DNA of 64,000 nt, taken from NCBI GenBank assembly GCA_017795085.1, contig CP051246.1, positions 1,676,514 to 1,740,513 of the forward strand, written 5' to 3'. The notes beneath the pieces are model-generated. The model ran no database searches, was not told the DNA's origin, and was given only the letters and a program-made list of their open reading frames with translations. Shown piece by piece: positions 28,201 to 35,024 of the stretch (position 1 is the first letter of the stretch; every line of letters begins with the position of its first letter). The stretch comes from Salegentibacter sp. (GTDB lineage Bacteria; Bacteroidota; Bacteroidia; Flavobacteriales; Flavobacteriaceae). The translations under genes were made by a program, and so were the position numbers.

Positions 28201-28477
28201 TTTTCCAACTACCATTAAACCAATAGTAATAGCCTGGTGTAAGATCTCCCGAATTTGAAGTATTAAATACAAGCAGACTTTCAACATTTCCATTTGAAAT
28301 GGTTGTTTCATCTGTTGAGCTTGTAAGGGGTACTTGAGGGATTAAAAGCCCACGATCGTTAGCAACAATTTCTAATTGGCTGGAGGAATTTGGCATATCT
28401 GTACCAATACCCACCTGTGCATTTAAAGAAAAACCAATAAGAATAATTAGCAAAGGTAATAGTTTCTTCATAGACAA
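22223..28477 (-). CDS. Giant repetitive surface fibre-like protein (2084 aa)
   Basis: First gene of the surface operon. It has a signal peptide ending at about residue 20 (NAQ), then a short VGIGTDMPNSSSQLEI module seen at the start of many Bacteroidota fibre-like proteins. Diverged DNGDGTFTHT...YTFTDGNGNTI repeats (about 130-640) lead into seven nearly identical 87-residue repeats (about 640-1235). A long run of tail-fibre-like VTNEKLADDAVNTENI repeats follows (about 1290-1930), then a C-terminal domain (about 1960-2084; FFYMPSVVFDTSS..., ending SFMNIVFVVK). Composition is Asp/Asn/Thr-rich and Cys-poor, suggesting Ca-binding extended rods. No standard T9SS tail is present. Starts at M1 or M3. 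The function as adhesin or fibre is inference from repeats and neighbours. Confidence 0.82.
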   Translation of the reverse strand: MSMKKLLPLLIILIGFSLNAQVGIGTDMPNSSSQLEIVANDRGLLIPQVPLTSSTDETTISNGNVESLLVFNTSNSGDLTPGYYYWFNGSWKRIGSSSNPDIDIPENIVIWNPQEEAFFYLDEDGEQVSIGLDDIANESITTLVDNVDGTYTYTSEDNSVTTINVPADVVGNISNNGIIYEEIIGLLDGRSSSFIDNGDGTFTHISGDGNEVTFDANTSNFSEDENGNYIFVNTNGDRVTINPVDDVVENISNQGDIYNEFISLIEAESDILVDNGDGTFTHTSSDGTVVTFDANTTSVSEVDEVYTFTDGNGNTIATIDTNADALNYDNTNSGLAAGNVQDALDELVSNLNDMGLDNIDLSDNGDGTFTYIDAQGNTIDFDANTTSYSKDGLGNYTFTNDNGETITVTVVDDVVANIQNKGAIYNEIIDILGTESDVLVDNGDGTYTHTSVDGTEELIDANTTSVSEADGVYTFTDGNGDTIITIDTNADAIVFDNSTNGFASDNVQAALEELLTELETGFGNLTIEDNVDGSFSLVGSDGITILGTVEKSDLTDNTDGSYTFTNNDGDNVEFDVLSVDISYDDVAGEYNFLDSAGNTIATIDTNANALNYDNTNSGLASDNVQDALDEIQSNLDATTDELEDNGDGTFTHTAVDGTVVTFDANTTSVMENADGSYTFTDGSGNPITTVETAASTNEYDNTNSGLASDNVQDALDEIQDNLDNTTDELIDNNDGTFTHTAVDGTVVTFDANTTSVMENADGSYTFTDGSGNPITTVETAASTNEYDNTNSGLASDNVQDALDEIQDNLDNTTDELIDNNDGTFTHTTVDGTVVTFDANTTSVTENADGSYTFTDGSGNPITTVETAASTNEYDNTNSGLASDNVQDALDEIQDNLDNTTDELIDNNDGTFTHTTVDGTVVTFDANTTSVMENADGSYTFTDGSGNPITTVETAASTNEYDNTNSGLASDNVQDALDEIQDNLDNTTDELIDNNDGTFTHTTVDGTVVTFDANTTSVMENADGSYTFTDGSGNPITTVETAASTNEYDNTNSGLASDNVQDALDEIQDNLDNTTDELIDNNDGTFTHTAVDGTVVTFDANTTSVMENADGSYTFTDGSGNPITTVETAASTNEYDNTNSGLASDNVQDALDEIQDNLDNTTDELIDNNDGTFTHTTVDGTVVTFDANTTSVTENADGSYTFTDGAGNPITTVETAASTNEYDNTNSGLASDNVQDALDEVVNSMNNGAGVSLVDNNDGTVTLTSDNGDDLGTITKTQVSDNQDGTYTFDTGNGTPVTVDTNANAIAYDNSTSGLSSDNTQGAIDELSQTIENNKGDLIVSEGIEFTTGDGVDKLLADAGIRIADEGIIQEKIADNAVTNSKINDGAVTSAKIRNGDVDEVDLSDDAVSTDKIQNGAVTNQKVRNDAITTDKIADGEVQTDDIANQNITPEKLVADPGDDGKVGVVQPDGSVVYENVSSSNVDGQDLTAGDASITVVDGTGATLVDANVSVAADGITNDKLADDAVETENIVDGTVETADLADGSVTNDKVGTDAITTDKIANGEVQAEDLGADPADDGKVGVVQNDGSIVYQNVDASTVDGNDFTSNDLTITGGTGATLTAVTAEISDGAVDTDALGADAVTNEKLADDAVNTENILDGAVGTADLADNVITTDKIANGEVQAEDLGADPADDGKVGVVQPDGTVVYQNLSSESVDGEDLSVSDGIEFTGGTDGVGKLLAETGIGIADDGITTDKLAADAVTNEKLADDAVNTENILDGAVGTADLADNAITTDKIANGEVQAEDLGADPADDGKVGVVQNDGSIVYQNVDASTVDGNDFTSNDLTITGGTGATLTAVTAEISDGAVDTDALGADAVTNEKLADDAVNTENIVDGTVEASDINPNVAGDGLIQNSTTGALEVGANNGLTATIDNIQLGGDLIQPTTITADATNTLAIEGLEGGSKTDNIVVIDPNSGVIKQMKAAMPKFFYMPSVVFDTSSQGTFTRNLHQEYVDQFGSPVVSSSGASGAIPTLNANDLEYYITYYDDTVFDNLAIDANGNLTYDVISSTNSVASFMNIVFVVK
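22805..23819 (-). repeat. Internal duplicated blocks in the tail-fibre-like section
   Basis: A block of about 300 bp at 22805-23111 recurs nearly base for base at 23513-23819 (offset 708 bp, 236 codons). Part of it (about 23030-23200) also recurs at about 23390-23560 (offset 360 bp). Both offsets are multiples of three, so the frame is kept. Near-identity at silent sites indicates recent duplication or gene conversion. Confidence 0.85.
24740..26570 (-). repeat. Tandem array of seven 261-bp repeats
   Basis: The anchor ATTGGTCGAAGC-like word recurs at 24821, 25082, 25343, 25604, 25865, 26126 and 26387, exactly 261 bp apart. Each unit encodes 87 residues of the giant protein (LIDNNDGTFTHT, GSYTFTDGSGNPITTVET, DNVQDALDEIQDNL). 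Silent sites are also nearly identical. Two linked variants exist: CATTATCAGAAGCCAAGCCG occurs in units 1, 2, 6 and 7, and CATTGTCGGAAGCAAGGCCG in units 3, 4 and 5. This points to block duplication. Copy number may vary and could be mis-assembled. Confidence 0.95.
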
Positions 28478-28844
28478 TATTTTTAAAATATGAGATGAGA
28501 ATAGATTGTGATTGAAAGTAAATATGAATTTTCAGACAAAATTATGAAAGCAAACGTTCTATTTGATCTGTAACGGGTATTACATAGATACTACATGTTG
28601 GACAATTCCCAACATAATCTTAATAATCAAAAAATTATGGATAATTAGAGAGTATACAGTATACTTTTTTATAGAAGAATCAAATGCCCGAAAAATAAAC
28701 TAAAACCTCAATTGAATTTGAATCGAGAAGAAATAGATTATCAAAAATGAGGGAATAATCAAAAGATCTCAGAAAACAGTACCTACAAGGCATCAAAAAA
28801 AATTGCCCTTATTTTTTAAAAGTGACTTACCACGTCATCTTTTC
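28478..28844. promoter_or_regulatory. Upstream region of the surface operon with two palindromes
   Basis: 367 bp between the giant gene and the TPR-LuxR gene. It holds ATGTTGG-N7-CCAACAT (28595-28615) and the symmetric AGTATACAGTATACT (28651-28665, 7-bp arms around one base). A -7-like TAATTTTG (minus strand, 28537-28544) lies 60 bases ahead of the operon, but I find no TTG at the right distance upstream. The palindromes are candidate operators or, for the first, a weak terminator of the gene upstream. Confidence 0.4.
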
Positions 28845-30299
28845 CTAGCTAAAAGTTTTAAAATATTGATAAAGATTTGTACCGGGATCAATATTCAATT
28901 TTTTACGCAACCTACTCTTCTTGGTTTGAACAGAACGATGCTCGATAAAGGTAATTTGGGCTATATCTTTTGAAGAAAAATTTAAAAAAATCATCGCACT
29001 AAAAACACGCTCGCTACTGGTAAGATTGGAATGTTTAGTATAAAGATTTTGCGTAAATTCAGGATAAACCTCTTCAAATCTAGATAAGAAAATCGGTGAA
29101 TTATCCTTTGCAAGATTTATTATCTCCTGAAAAGCATCATTCACCTTATATTGTAAAATTTGAGATTCCCGGGTTTTCTGTTTTATTTTTTGCTTCTGAA
29201 AGTAAAAATAACCTAAAAATGATAGTAAAACTATAAGCAAAATACAACTAAAAAGAATTATAGTTTTAAATTTTGAATCTTTTAAAAGAATCATTTTATT
29301 ATCCTTATTTTCTAATAAAGTACTTAAAATAATATCCTTTTCCTTATTATGTGCAAAGCTTAAGCTATCTGCTAATTCTGAATACAGTGTTAAATATTCT
29401 TTTTCCTTTATTGAATTACCTGTTTTTTTATAAAGATGCGTGAGAGATCGATAGTAAGTTTCTAAATCTGGTTGAATATTAGTTGATTTTGCTTTCTGAA
29501 TAGCCATTTTTTGAAAACTAATCGCCTTTTTATAATTTCCCAAGCTATCGTTTACATCTCCTAAACCATTATAGGCATAAGTAAGATAATAATTACTGCT
29601 ATCCTTTATTGTATGTATGGTTTCCTGATAATAATATTGAGCTGAATCTAAATTTGAATTATCTCTGAAATAATCACCTAAATGGATACTCAATAAACTT
29701 CGATCTAAATGACTTCCTTTTCCTTTGTATTTTTTATCCTGAACAATCTTTCTTGCTTTTTTTAAAAATTCATATGCTAAATCAGGCTCTTGTCGATATG
29801 AATGAAGGGAATATAAAGCTATATTTAATAAAAAAAATGCCTGTTCCTTTTCAAAGCCCTCTTCCATTTTTTCTAGAATATTTGATGCGTTTTTATATTC
29901 TTTTTTTGCAATTGGAATTAAATCGGAAAAATCATAATTCTCAGCTCGTAAATATTGTAAATAATATTTGTCTATTAAATGTTCATTTAAGTACTCCGAA
30001 TGTTTTTCGGCTCTTTCAATGTACATAAAGCTTTTCTCAAATTCGCCTAAGTAAGATAAACACAGGGCTATAAAATAGTTTCCTTTAACAATTCCCTTTT
30101 CATAACCTATTGGTTTAGATTTCTCAACGGCAGTAACTGCATTTTCCATCACTATTTCATAATTTAATTTTAAATACGCAGAATCGGCCTTATCTAATAA
30201 TACTTCAACCTCTTCTATGTTCTGCCCTTTAGCTATTAAACTATAATTAAACAAAAGAAAAATTAAAGCAAGCTTTAAAACTAAATTATTTATTTGCAT
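28845..30299 (-). CDS. TPR-transmembrane-LuxR-type HTH regulator
   Basis: I start this at ATG 30299 (484 residues), because that gives a clean signal peptide (MQINNLVLKLALIFLLFNYSLIAKGQ); the frame is open 28 codons further upstream. Residues 30-320 are helical TPR-like repeats (e.g. GDVNDSLGNYKKAISFQKMA). One transmembrane helix follows (about 350-370; TIILFSCILLIVLLSFLGYFYF), then a short coiled coil. The cytoplasmic C-terminal LuxR-type HTH reads LTSSERVFSAMIFLNFSSKDIAQITFIEHRSVQTKKSRLRKKL. Such one-component periplasm-to-DNA regulators are common in Flavobacteriia. It lies directly upstream of the surface operon, same strand, and is a paralogue of the next gene. Confidence 0.85.
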   Translation of the reverse strand: MQINNLVLKLALIFLLFNYSLIAKGQNIEEVEVLLDKADSAYLKLNYEIVMENAVTAVEKSKPIGYEKGIVKGNYFIALCLSYLGEFEKSFMYIERAEKHSEYLNEHLIDKYYLQYLRAENYDFSDLIPIAKKEYKNASNILEKMEEGFEKEQAFFLLNIALYSLHSYRQEPDLAYEFLKKARKIVQDKKYKGKGSHLDRSLLSIHLGDYFRDNSNLDSAQYYYQETIHTIKDSSNYYLTYAYNGLGDVNDSLGNYKKAISFQKMAIQKAKSTNIQPDLETYYRSLTHLYKKTGNSIKEKEYLTLYSELADSLSFAHNKEKDIILSTLLENKDNKMILLKDSKFKTIILFSCILLIVLLSFLGYFYFQKQKIKQKTRESQILQYKVNDAFQEIINLAKDNSPIFLSRFEEVYPEFTQNLYTKHSNLTSSERVFSAMIFLNFSSKDIAQITFIEHRSVQTKKSRLRKKLNIDPGTNLYQYFKTFS

Positions 30300-30471
30300 C
30301 GTTTTGAAAAATACGCTTGGCATCAAAAGGGAATTTTTATTTAAAGATTTAATTAATCTTATATATCCTGAATCTTTATACAATAAATTACGAATATAAC
30401 AACTTTACTATATAAAATTATATACTTCTAAAATTAACAGATATAATAACTATTTAGGGAAGTGTATTAAA

Positions 30472-31971
30472 CTATATATCAGAAGTCAAATTCTCCAACC
30501 ATCTATATAAATTAGTTCCCTGGGGAAGGGATAGCTTTTGGCGTAACCTGTATTTTTTGGTTTGTACTGTTCGATGCTGAACAAAAGTAGCATTGGCAAT
30601 ATCTTTTGAAGAAAAATTTAACCATACCATCCCCAATAAAATAAGATCGCTTTTTGTGATTTTTGGGTCTATTTCCTCCAATTTCTTGTATAATTCAGGA
30701 TAGACCCTTCGGAATTCAGGTAAAAATGATTCATCATTCTTTTTGGCCAGCTCAACTAGTTCATGTTGGGTATTTTCTAATTGAGCTTTTATTTTTTTTT
30801 CTTCTTGTTTCTTTTTTTGTACCAGACTATTCACCCTATGCAATTCCTCTACCTTTTCCTTGACAGATTTCTTATATTTAGTACGAACATATTTTCTAGA
30901 AAATAGTCCTCCACTAATTACAATAATTCCAATTGATAGACTAATAGTCAGCCATTGGTTTTTATCACTTTTATGCTCCTGTTCTTTTTCTTTGAGAAAT
31001 TCTCTGCCTGTAATATCCCGAATTCGATCCTTATTATTTTTTATGTTCCTACCCAACTTTACATATTTTGAATAATAGCTATTGGATTTTTCAATATCAC
31101 CGGTTTTTACATATAAATCAGCCAGATTTTTATAGGTTCTTAAGATCTCCTTATCACGATTAATCTCCATAGAAATATCTAAAGACCTACAATAATTAGC
31201 TATAGCTTTTTCATGATCACCCACCACTTCATAATAATTAGCTACATTCCTTAAATAGATAGATTTCCCATATTTTGGAACTGATTTTGATTCTTCTAAT
31301 TCAATCTTACTTAAATCGAGATAATACTTTGCTGAATCTATTTTCTTATCAAAATTAAGGTACCACCTACTCATAAGTATATAATTAAAAGCCGAAGAGG
31401 CATACCCTAAAGAGCGCTTACGTGAATAAAATACAGAATCCCTTTCGCCTATAGCAGCAAAAGCTGCTGCTTTATTTACATGTAATATACTTAATCCTAG
31501 ATTTTGTGAGGTATCATTTTTTAAATATTCAAGCCCTTCATTTAATTCCTCCAAAGCAAAACTATGATAACCAAGCCCAATATAAATCCTTCCTTTTAAA
31601 TTTGATATCCTGGCTTTTAAACTTTTACATTCACAATTTTTATAATACTCCGATTGTTCTACGAGCTTAACATAATTTAAGGCATCTTTAAAATTGCCTA
31701 TATTACATGATAATTTACCTGCACCCAGGTATGCATGGGTAATTCCCTTTTTATAATCCAATTTTTTAGAAGCTTCTAAAAGTTTAGAATTTAACTCTAT
31801 AGAAGCTTCCATAGTTCTATCCCAAATAGAATAATTCGTAAATTCAACATTCCTTATACTATCTATTTGTTCAATAGTCAAGTGGTCAGTATCAATCTTT
31901 TGACCTATACTCTTATTCTGACCAAAAACCAGAAAAATTAGAATAAAGTAAGTAATCCTTTTTATCTCCAC
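30472..31971 (-). CDS. TPR-transmembrane-LuxR-type HTH regulator (paralogue)
   Basis: 499 residues with the same plan as its downstream neighbour: signal peptide (about 1-23), periplasmic TPR-like repeats (e.g. VGDHEKAIANYCRSLDISMEI and TGDIEKSNSYYSKYVKLG), a transmembrane helix (about 343-363), a Lys/Glu-rich coiled coil, and a LuxR-type HTH (TKSDLILLGMVWLNFSSKDIANATFVQHRTVQTKKYRLRQKL). The HTH cores of the two proteins share the SSKDIA...HR(S/T)VQTKK signature, showing an old tandem duplication. Likely a regulator of the adjoining surface genes; target unproven. Confidence 0.85.
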   Translation of the reverse strand: MEIKRITYFILIFLVFGQNKSIGQKIDTDHLTIEQIDSIRNVEFTNYSIWDRTMEASIELNSKLLEASKKLDYKKGITHAYLGAGKLSCNIGNFKDALNYVKLVEQSEYYKNCECKSLKARISNLKGRIYIGLGYHSFALEELNEGLEYLKNDTSQNLGLSILHVNKAAAFAAIGERDSVFYSRKRSLGYASSAFNYILMSRWYLNFDKKIDSAKYYLDLSKIELEESKSVPKYGKSIYLRNVANYYEVVGDHEKAIANYCRSLDISMEINRDKEILRTYKNLADLYVKTGDIEKSNSYYSKYVKLGRNIKNNKDRIRDITGREFLKEKEQEHKSDKNQWLTISLSIGIIVISGGLFSRKYVRTKYKKSVKEKVEELHRVNSLVQKKKQEEKKIKAQLENTQHELVELAKKNDESFLPEFRRVYPELYKKLEEIDPKITKSDLILLGMVWLNFSSKDIANATFVQHRTVQTKKYRLRQKLSLPQGTNLYRWLENLTSDI

Positions 31972-32170
31972 AAAATTTCCTTTAATAATGGCTGTAATGA
32001 GAATAGCTATTACATTTTATAATTTGTCTTAACCCAATTATATCACCACATTAGCCTGTGTCCAAATTTAGCTTGCTCGGAATTTATCCAGAGGCCTAAG
32101 TTGAAAATACATTTTAATTTCATATCTCGAACTTCAAATTCCAGCTCAGACTCCAAAAATAAAATAAAAA

Positions 32171-32431
32171 CTAAGACATTGAACTTGTACTATAATAACT
32201 AAATAATGAATATTCCATCCCGCTGATTACCGGTTTTTCCTCAACAACTGAATCCACAGGTATATTATTCTTAGCACATATGATAATTAACTTTTGATAA
32301 TTCATAGTATTCCTGGCTTTCCAGATAGATATGGTATTTGGACTTACTCCAAAAAGTTTTGAAACTTCTAAATCTGTCTTTATTCTTAATCGTTTTAAAA
32401 TAGTTTTTACTGCTACCATATTCTTTTTCAT
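32171..32431 (-). CDS. Small phage-CI-like helix-turn-helix protein
   Basis: 86 residues. The N-terminal half (VKTILKRLRIKTDLEVSKLFGVSPNTISIWKARNTMNYQKLIIICAKNNI) matches the Bacteroidota version of the phage CI repressor N-terminal HTH domain, in which a turn (GVSPNTIS) precedes the recognition helix and a Trp. The remaining 25 residues have no known oligomerisation or protease domain. No phage genes surround it. Possibly a solitary regulator; target unknown. Confidence 0.65.
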   Translation of the reverse strand: MKKNMVAVKTILKRLRIKTDLEVSKLFGVSPNTISIWKARNTMNYQKLIIICAKNNIPVDSVVEEKPVISGMEYSLFSYYSTSSMS

Positions 32432-32454
32432 TTGAATCTAGCACAATAAATTTA

Positions 32455-32552
32455 ATATCAACAACCTCGGGGCAAGCCCACGAGTATGCATCGGAAAAAC
32501 TTTTCTCGACCGAGACAAGTCTCGGGGTATTAAACCCACTGGCGGGAATAAC
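32455..32552. repeat. Dispersed intergenic repeat, family A (copy 2)
   Basis: Partner of the repeat at 6562-6650. From left to right it has ATCAACAACCTCGGGGC, the CCCACGAG word, GTATGCATCGGAAAAA, the palindrome CGAGACAAGTCTCG (32511-32524), and TATTAAACCCACTGGCGGGA ending at 32547. It lies just upstream of the small HTH gene. Confidence 0.7.
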
Positions 32553-33086
32553 GGTTCTTCTAATGTTTAGCTTCACTATCCATTCCCACAATCATTCACT
32601 ATATTTTCTTCACTTTATTTGCTTTAGACAACTTACTGATATTCCTTTTTCAATTATTATATATGTTTATAAAATTCCTATAGTTGATTTGCGATATACA
32701 CATATTGATGAGCTTACAATAATTGTTTCATCAGTTGATGGTATTAAGAGGCATTTGAGGGATTTAAATCCCTATACAAATACTTTCTTGAGCATTTTTA
32801 AAACGAGAGGCATAAAAGTATCCTTCCCTAATCTCATTTAGCCAGTACCGTAGATTAACTAAATATTGCGCCCTGTGGTCTTGCCATAGGGAGAAAAAAT
32901 CCGAAAACTCGCAGAGTAAATGTCCTGCGATGTTTTCACAGATGAGTTCCCCTTAGGGAGCTTTTACTACTATAAAAGGAATCTTATGCTGTTTTTATAA
33001 GAAAAACATTTTGCTCCAAGGCAAATCTCGAAGCTCCCGGATAGTTATCGGGATAAATCTCGATTATCAAGTGAAATTTTGAACTG
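32553..33086. other. Gene-free stretch with several short hairpins
   Basis: 534 bp without a credible gene. An open frame at 32563-32841 has no recognised motif and I treat it as chance. Small inverted repeats occur at about 32872-32892 (CCCTGTGG/CCATAGGG) and 32952-32963 (TTCCCCTTAGGGAG), then a GCTCCCGG...CGGGATAAATCTCGATTATC segment at 33031-33070. The CTCGATTATCAAGT word also occurs at 44123-44136. Probably degraded repeat material. Confidence 0.4.
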
Positions 33087-33812
33087 TTACCCGGGAATTA
33101 AATCGCAGTAATAAAATTGGGTATCCCAGCTTTTCTCATCATCTGAAAAGCAATTATCTTTATCTTTTCCGGCTGGTTTATATGATTTTTCAACAATTTC
33201 CCCTTTTTTAAATTGTACGGCATTTTTAAAAATCGGGCCATCAAACACAAAAGTGTGAAATTCCCCGTTTTCACCACAGGGGTCTACATGTTTGGGTAAG
33301 TCCTGAAGAAAACTTTTATCAATAAGCCTTCCGCAAAATGATTTATCGAGTTTGGTAGCATTTATACAAACCACCACAGCTTTAAAACCCGCCGAAATAA
33401 ACTCTGAAAGTAATTGTTCGGTATCTATTTTCCAAAGTGGAAAAACAGCTTTTAAGCCTATTTTTTCCAGCTGTTCTTCACGATATTTTTTAAGGTCTTC
33501 TAAAAATATATCTCCGAAAATACTATGAGTGAAATTTTCATTTTTTAATTTTCCCACAGCATCTTCCATCACTTTATTGTAGTGCTGCATAGATACATTT
33601 CCGTTCAACAATATTAACTGAAATGGAAGGTCAATTTCTTTGGCTTGTTCTATCAACAGCTCATTACGTAAACCGTGCATAGAAACCCGGTTGGTAGCAG
33701 TATTTATAGTTGATACCAGTTTTTCTATGGAAAAAGTATTCTCATTCTGAAGTTTATAAAGTGCCATACAGGCATCTTTACCGCTACTCCAATTCATATA
33801 AGCTTTTTTCAT
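33087..33812 (-). CDS. Dph6-like ATP pyrophosphatase (diphthine-ammonia ligase family)
   Basis: 241 residues. The N-terminal PP-loop MNWSSGKDACMALYKL is the ATP-binding signature of the DUF71/Dph6 group of adenine-nucleotide alpha-hydrolases. The family's C-terminal part is also present (FCGRLIDKSFLQDLPKHVDPCGENGEFHTFVFDGPIF). Eukaryotic and archaeal relatives amidate diphthine; bacteria lack diphthamide, so the substrate here is unknown. The start overlaps the aroQ stop (ATGA), implying translational coupling, but no shared pathway is evident. Confidence 0.88.
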   Translation of the reverse strand: MKKAYMNWSSGKDACMALYKLQNENTFSIEKLVSTINTATNRVSMHGLRNELLIEQAKEIDLPFQLILLNGNVSMQHYNKVMEDAVGKLKNENFTHSIFGDIFLEDLKKYREEQLEKIGLKAVFPLWKIDTEQLLSEFISAGFKAVVVCINATKLDKSFCGRLIDKSFLQDLPKHVDPCGENGEFHTFVFDGPIFKNAVQFKKGEIVEKSYKPAGKDKDNCFSDDEKSWDTQFYYCDLIPG

Positions 33813-34234
33813 TTTTCTGAATTCAAAAAACTTTGTATGGCCAGGTCATAACTTTGCAGGCCAAAACCCAGGATTACCCCTTTTGCCCCGGCAGCGATAA
33901 AAGATTTATGTCTAAATTCTTCCCGTGCATGTGTATTGGAAATATGTACTTCAACAACCGGTACTTCAATACCTTTAATAGCATCACCAATTGCTATGGA
34001 AGTATGGGTATAAGCCGCAGCATTTAACACCACGCCATCAAACTCATTATTGGCCTGATGCAATTTATTTATAATTTCCCCTTCAGAATTGTTTTGGTAG
34101 TAAGATAATTCGGTGTTTTGAAATTTAAACTGTAATTCAGTAAAATAGTCTTCAAAAGTTTTGCTGCCGTAGGTTTCCGGTTCGCGGGTACCGAGCAAGT
34201 TGAGATTTGGGCCGTTGATAATTAGTAGTTTCAT
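33809..34234 (-). CDS. aroQ: Type II 3-dehydroquinate dehydratase
   Basis: Third step of the shikimate pathway (3-dehydroquinate to 3-dehydroshikimate). I start at ATG 34234 (141 residues, family-typical length: MKLLIINGPNLNLLGTREPETYG). The frame is open a further 24 codons upstream, but that part has no family similarity. Catalytic Arg and Tyr lie in GTREPETYG. Further markers are QNNSEGEIINKLHQA, VLNAAAYTHTSIAI and VEVHISNTHAREEFRH with the catalytic His. Coupled by a 4-base overlap to the Dph6-like gene. Confidence 0.95.
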   Translation of the reverse strand: MKLLIINGPNLNLLGTREPETYGSKTFEDYFTELQFKFQNTELSYYQNNSEGEIINKLHQANNEFDGVVLNAAAYTHTSIAIGDAIKGIEVPVVEVHISNTHAREEFRHKSFIAAGAKGVILGFGLQSYDLAIQSFLNSEK

Positions 34235-34304
34235 GTATTTAAAAATTTTTGCACGAACCAAAATGTACAAAAATTTATCGCACACATGGAACCGCTTCGC
34301 TCTC

Positions 34305-34362
34305 ACATGAATTTATTTTAATCATACCCCTGCGGGTATTTTTTGATTAAAAAAATTCATGT
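34305..34362. terminator. Long imperfect palindrome
   Basis: ACATGAATTTATTTTAATCATACCC (left arm from 34305) faces its near-complement ending TTCATGT at 34362. The apex is the hairpin ATACCC-CTGC-GGGTAT (34324-34339) followed by six T. It lies between aroQ and the beta-barrel gene upstream and looks like a terminator or transcription-insulating element. Confidence 0.6.
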
Positions 34363-34375
34363 TCGTTTCATAACT

Positions 34376-34419
34376 GTAAAGATAGTTTTTTTAGCAAAAT
34401 TGCCGAAAACTATCTTTAC
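34376..34419 (-). terminator. Perfect 14-bp stem directly after the beta-barrel gene
   Basis: GTAAAGATAGTTTT (34376-34389) and AAAACTATCTTTAC (34406-34419) are exact complements around a 16-base loop, 3 bases after the stop of the minus-strand gene at 34423. Probable terminator or mRNA 3'-end stabiliser. Confidence 0.65.
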
Positions 34420-34422
34420 AAG

Positions 34423-34920
34423 CTATAAACCAAACTCCAGGCCTAAATTTACCGAAGCTATAGAAACCCCGTCATTGCTTATACCGGAATACGAGCCCAC
34501 AACTGAAAAACCGCCAACCCCAACTCCAATTTTAGGACGGTAATAAAATCCGCCTTCACCTCCATCATTTAAGCTAACAGCATAACCTAAATCTGCACCA
34601 AGAAATACTTTTCCCAAACCTACACGACCGGAAGCTGCGATAGGCAGAAAACTCCCGTCATCAACATCAACATCAATTTCACCAACGGTATCAATGTCTT
34701 CAGTAAAAAAGCGCGAATAGCCAACCATAGGACCAATTTCCAACATATTATGAACGCCGAAAAGGTAAGATAAATCGGCTCCTAATTGAAAATTGGAAAA
34801 TTCTTCAATATCACCCGTAGGCAAACCGGCATTGATTCCAGCTTTAAGGCTACCCTGTGCTTTTAAACCCGCAGTTCCAAGCAAACAAACTAGAACGAAT
34901 AAAAGTATTTTTTTCATCAC
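34423..34920 (-). CDS. Small outer-membrane beta-barrel protein
   Basis: 165 residues with signal peptide (ends about 22, LKAQ). The rest is alternating beta-strands with Gly/Tyr-rich turns (SLKAGINAGLPTGDIEEFSNFQLGADL, GGFYYRPKIGVGVGGFSVVGSY) and ends SVNLGLEFGL with the terminal hydrophobic residue typical of outer-membrane barrels. It probably has eight strands, like OmpX/OmpW-type proteins. Cargo or ligand unknown. First of three small barrel genes on the minus strand here. Confidence 0.75.
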   Translation of the reverse strand: MMKKILLFVLVCLLGTAGLKAQGSLKAGINAGLPTGDIEEFSNFQLGADLSYLFGVHNMLEIGPMVGYSRFFTEDIDTVGEIDVDVDDGSFLPIAASGRVGLGKVFLGADLGYAVSLNDGGEGGFYYRPKIGVGVGGFSVVGSYSGISNDGVSIASVNLGLEFGL

Positions 34921-35024
34921 TTTAAATTATTGGTCTTTATAAAGTTATAAAAATTATACCAGATAAAACCATGAATAATCGAGCTGAATGGAAATTAAGG
35001 GTTTTGGGTATATGATTTTTAGTC

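Noticed and set aside
28537..28544. TAATTTTG -7 element for the surface operon
   Set aside because: No TTG or TTTG at 18-21 bases upstream; in AT-rich DNA such an octamer is common.
32563..32841. Open frame of 92 codons on the plus strand
   Set aside because: No recognised motif, skewed hydrophobic composition, overlaps repeat material at its left end; judged a chance ORF.
32872..33070. Structured RNA in the hairpin-rich gap
   Set aside because: Hairpins are short and unrelated, with no terminator or promoter pattern; repeat debris is a simpler reading.
33809..34306. Longer aroQ start giving 165 residues
   Set aside because: The extra 24 residues have no similarity to the family, while ATG 34234 gives the canonical MKLLIINGPNLNLLG start.
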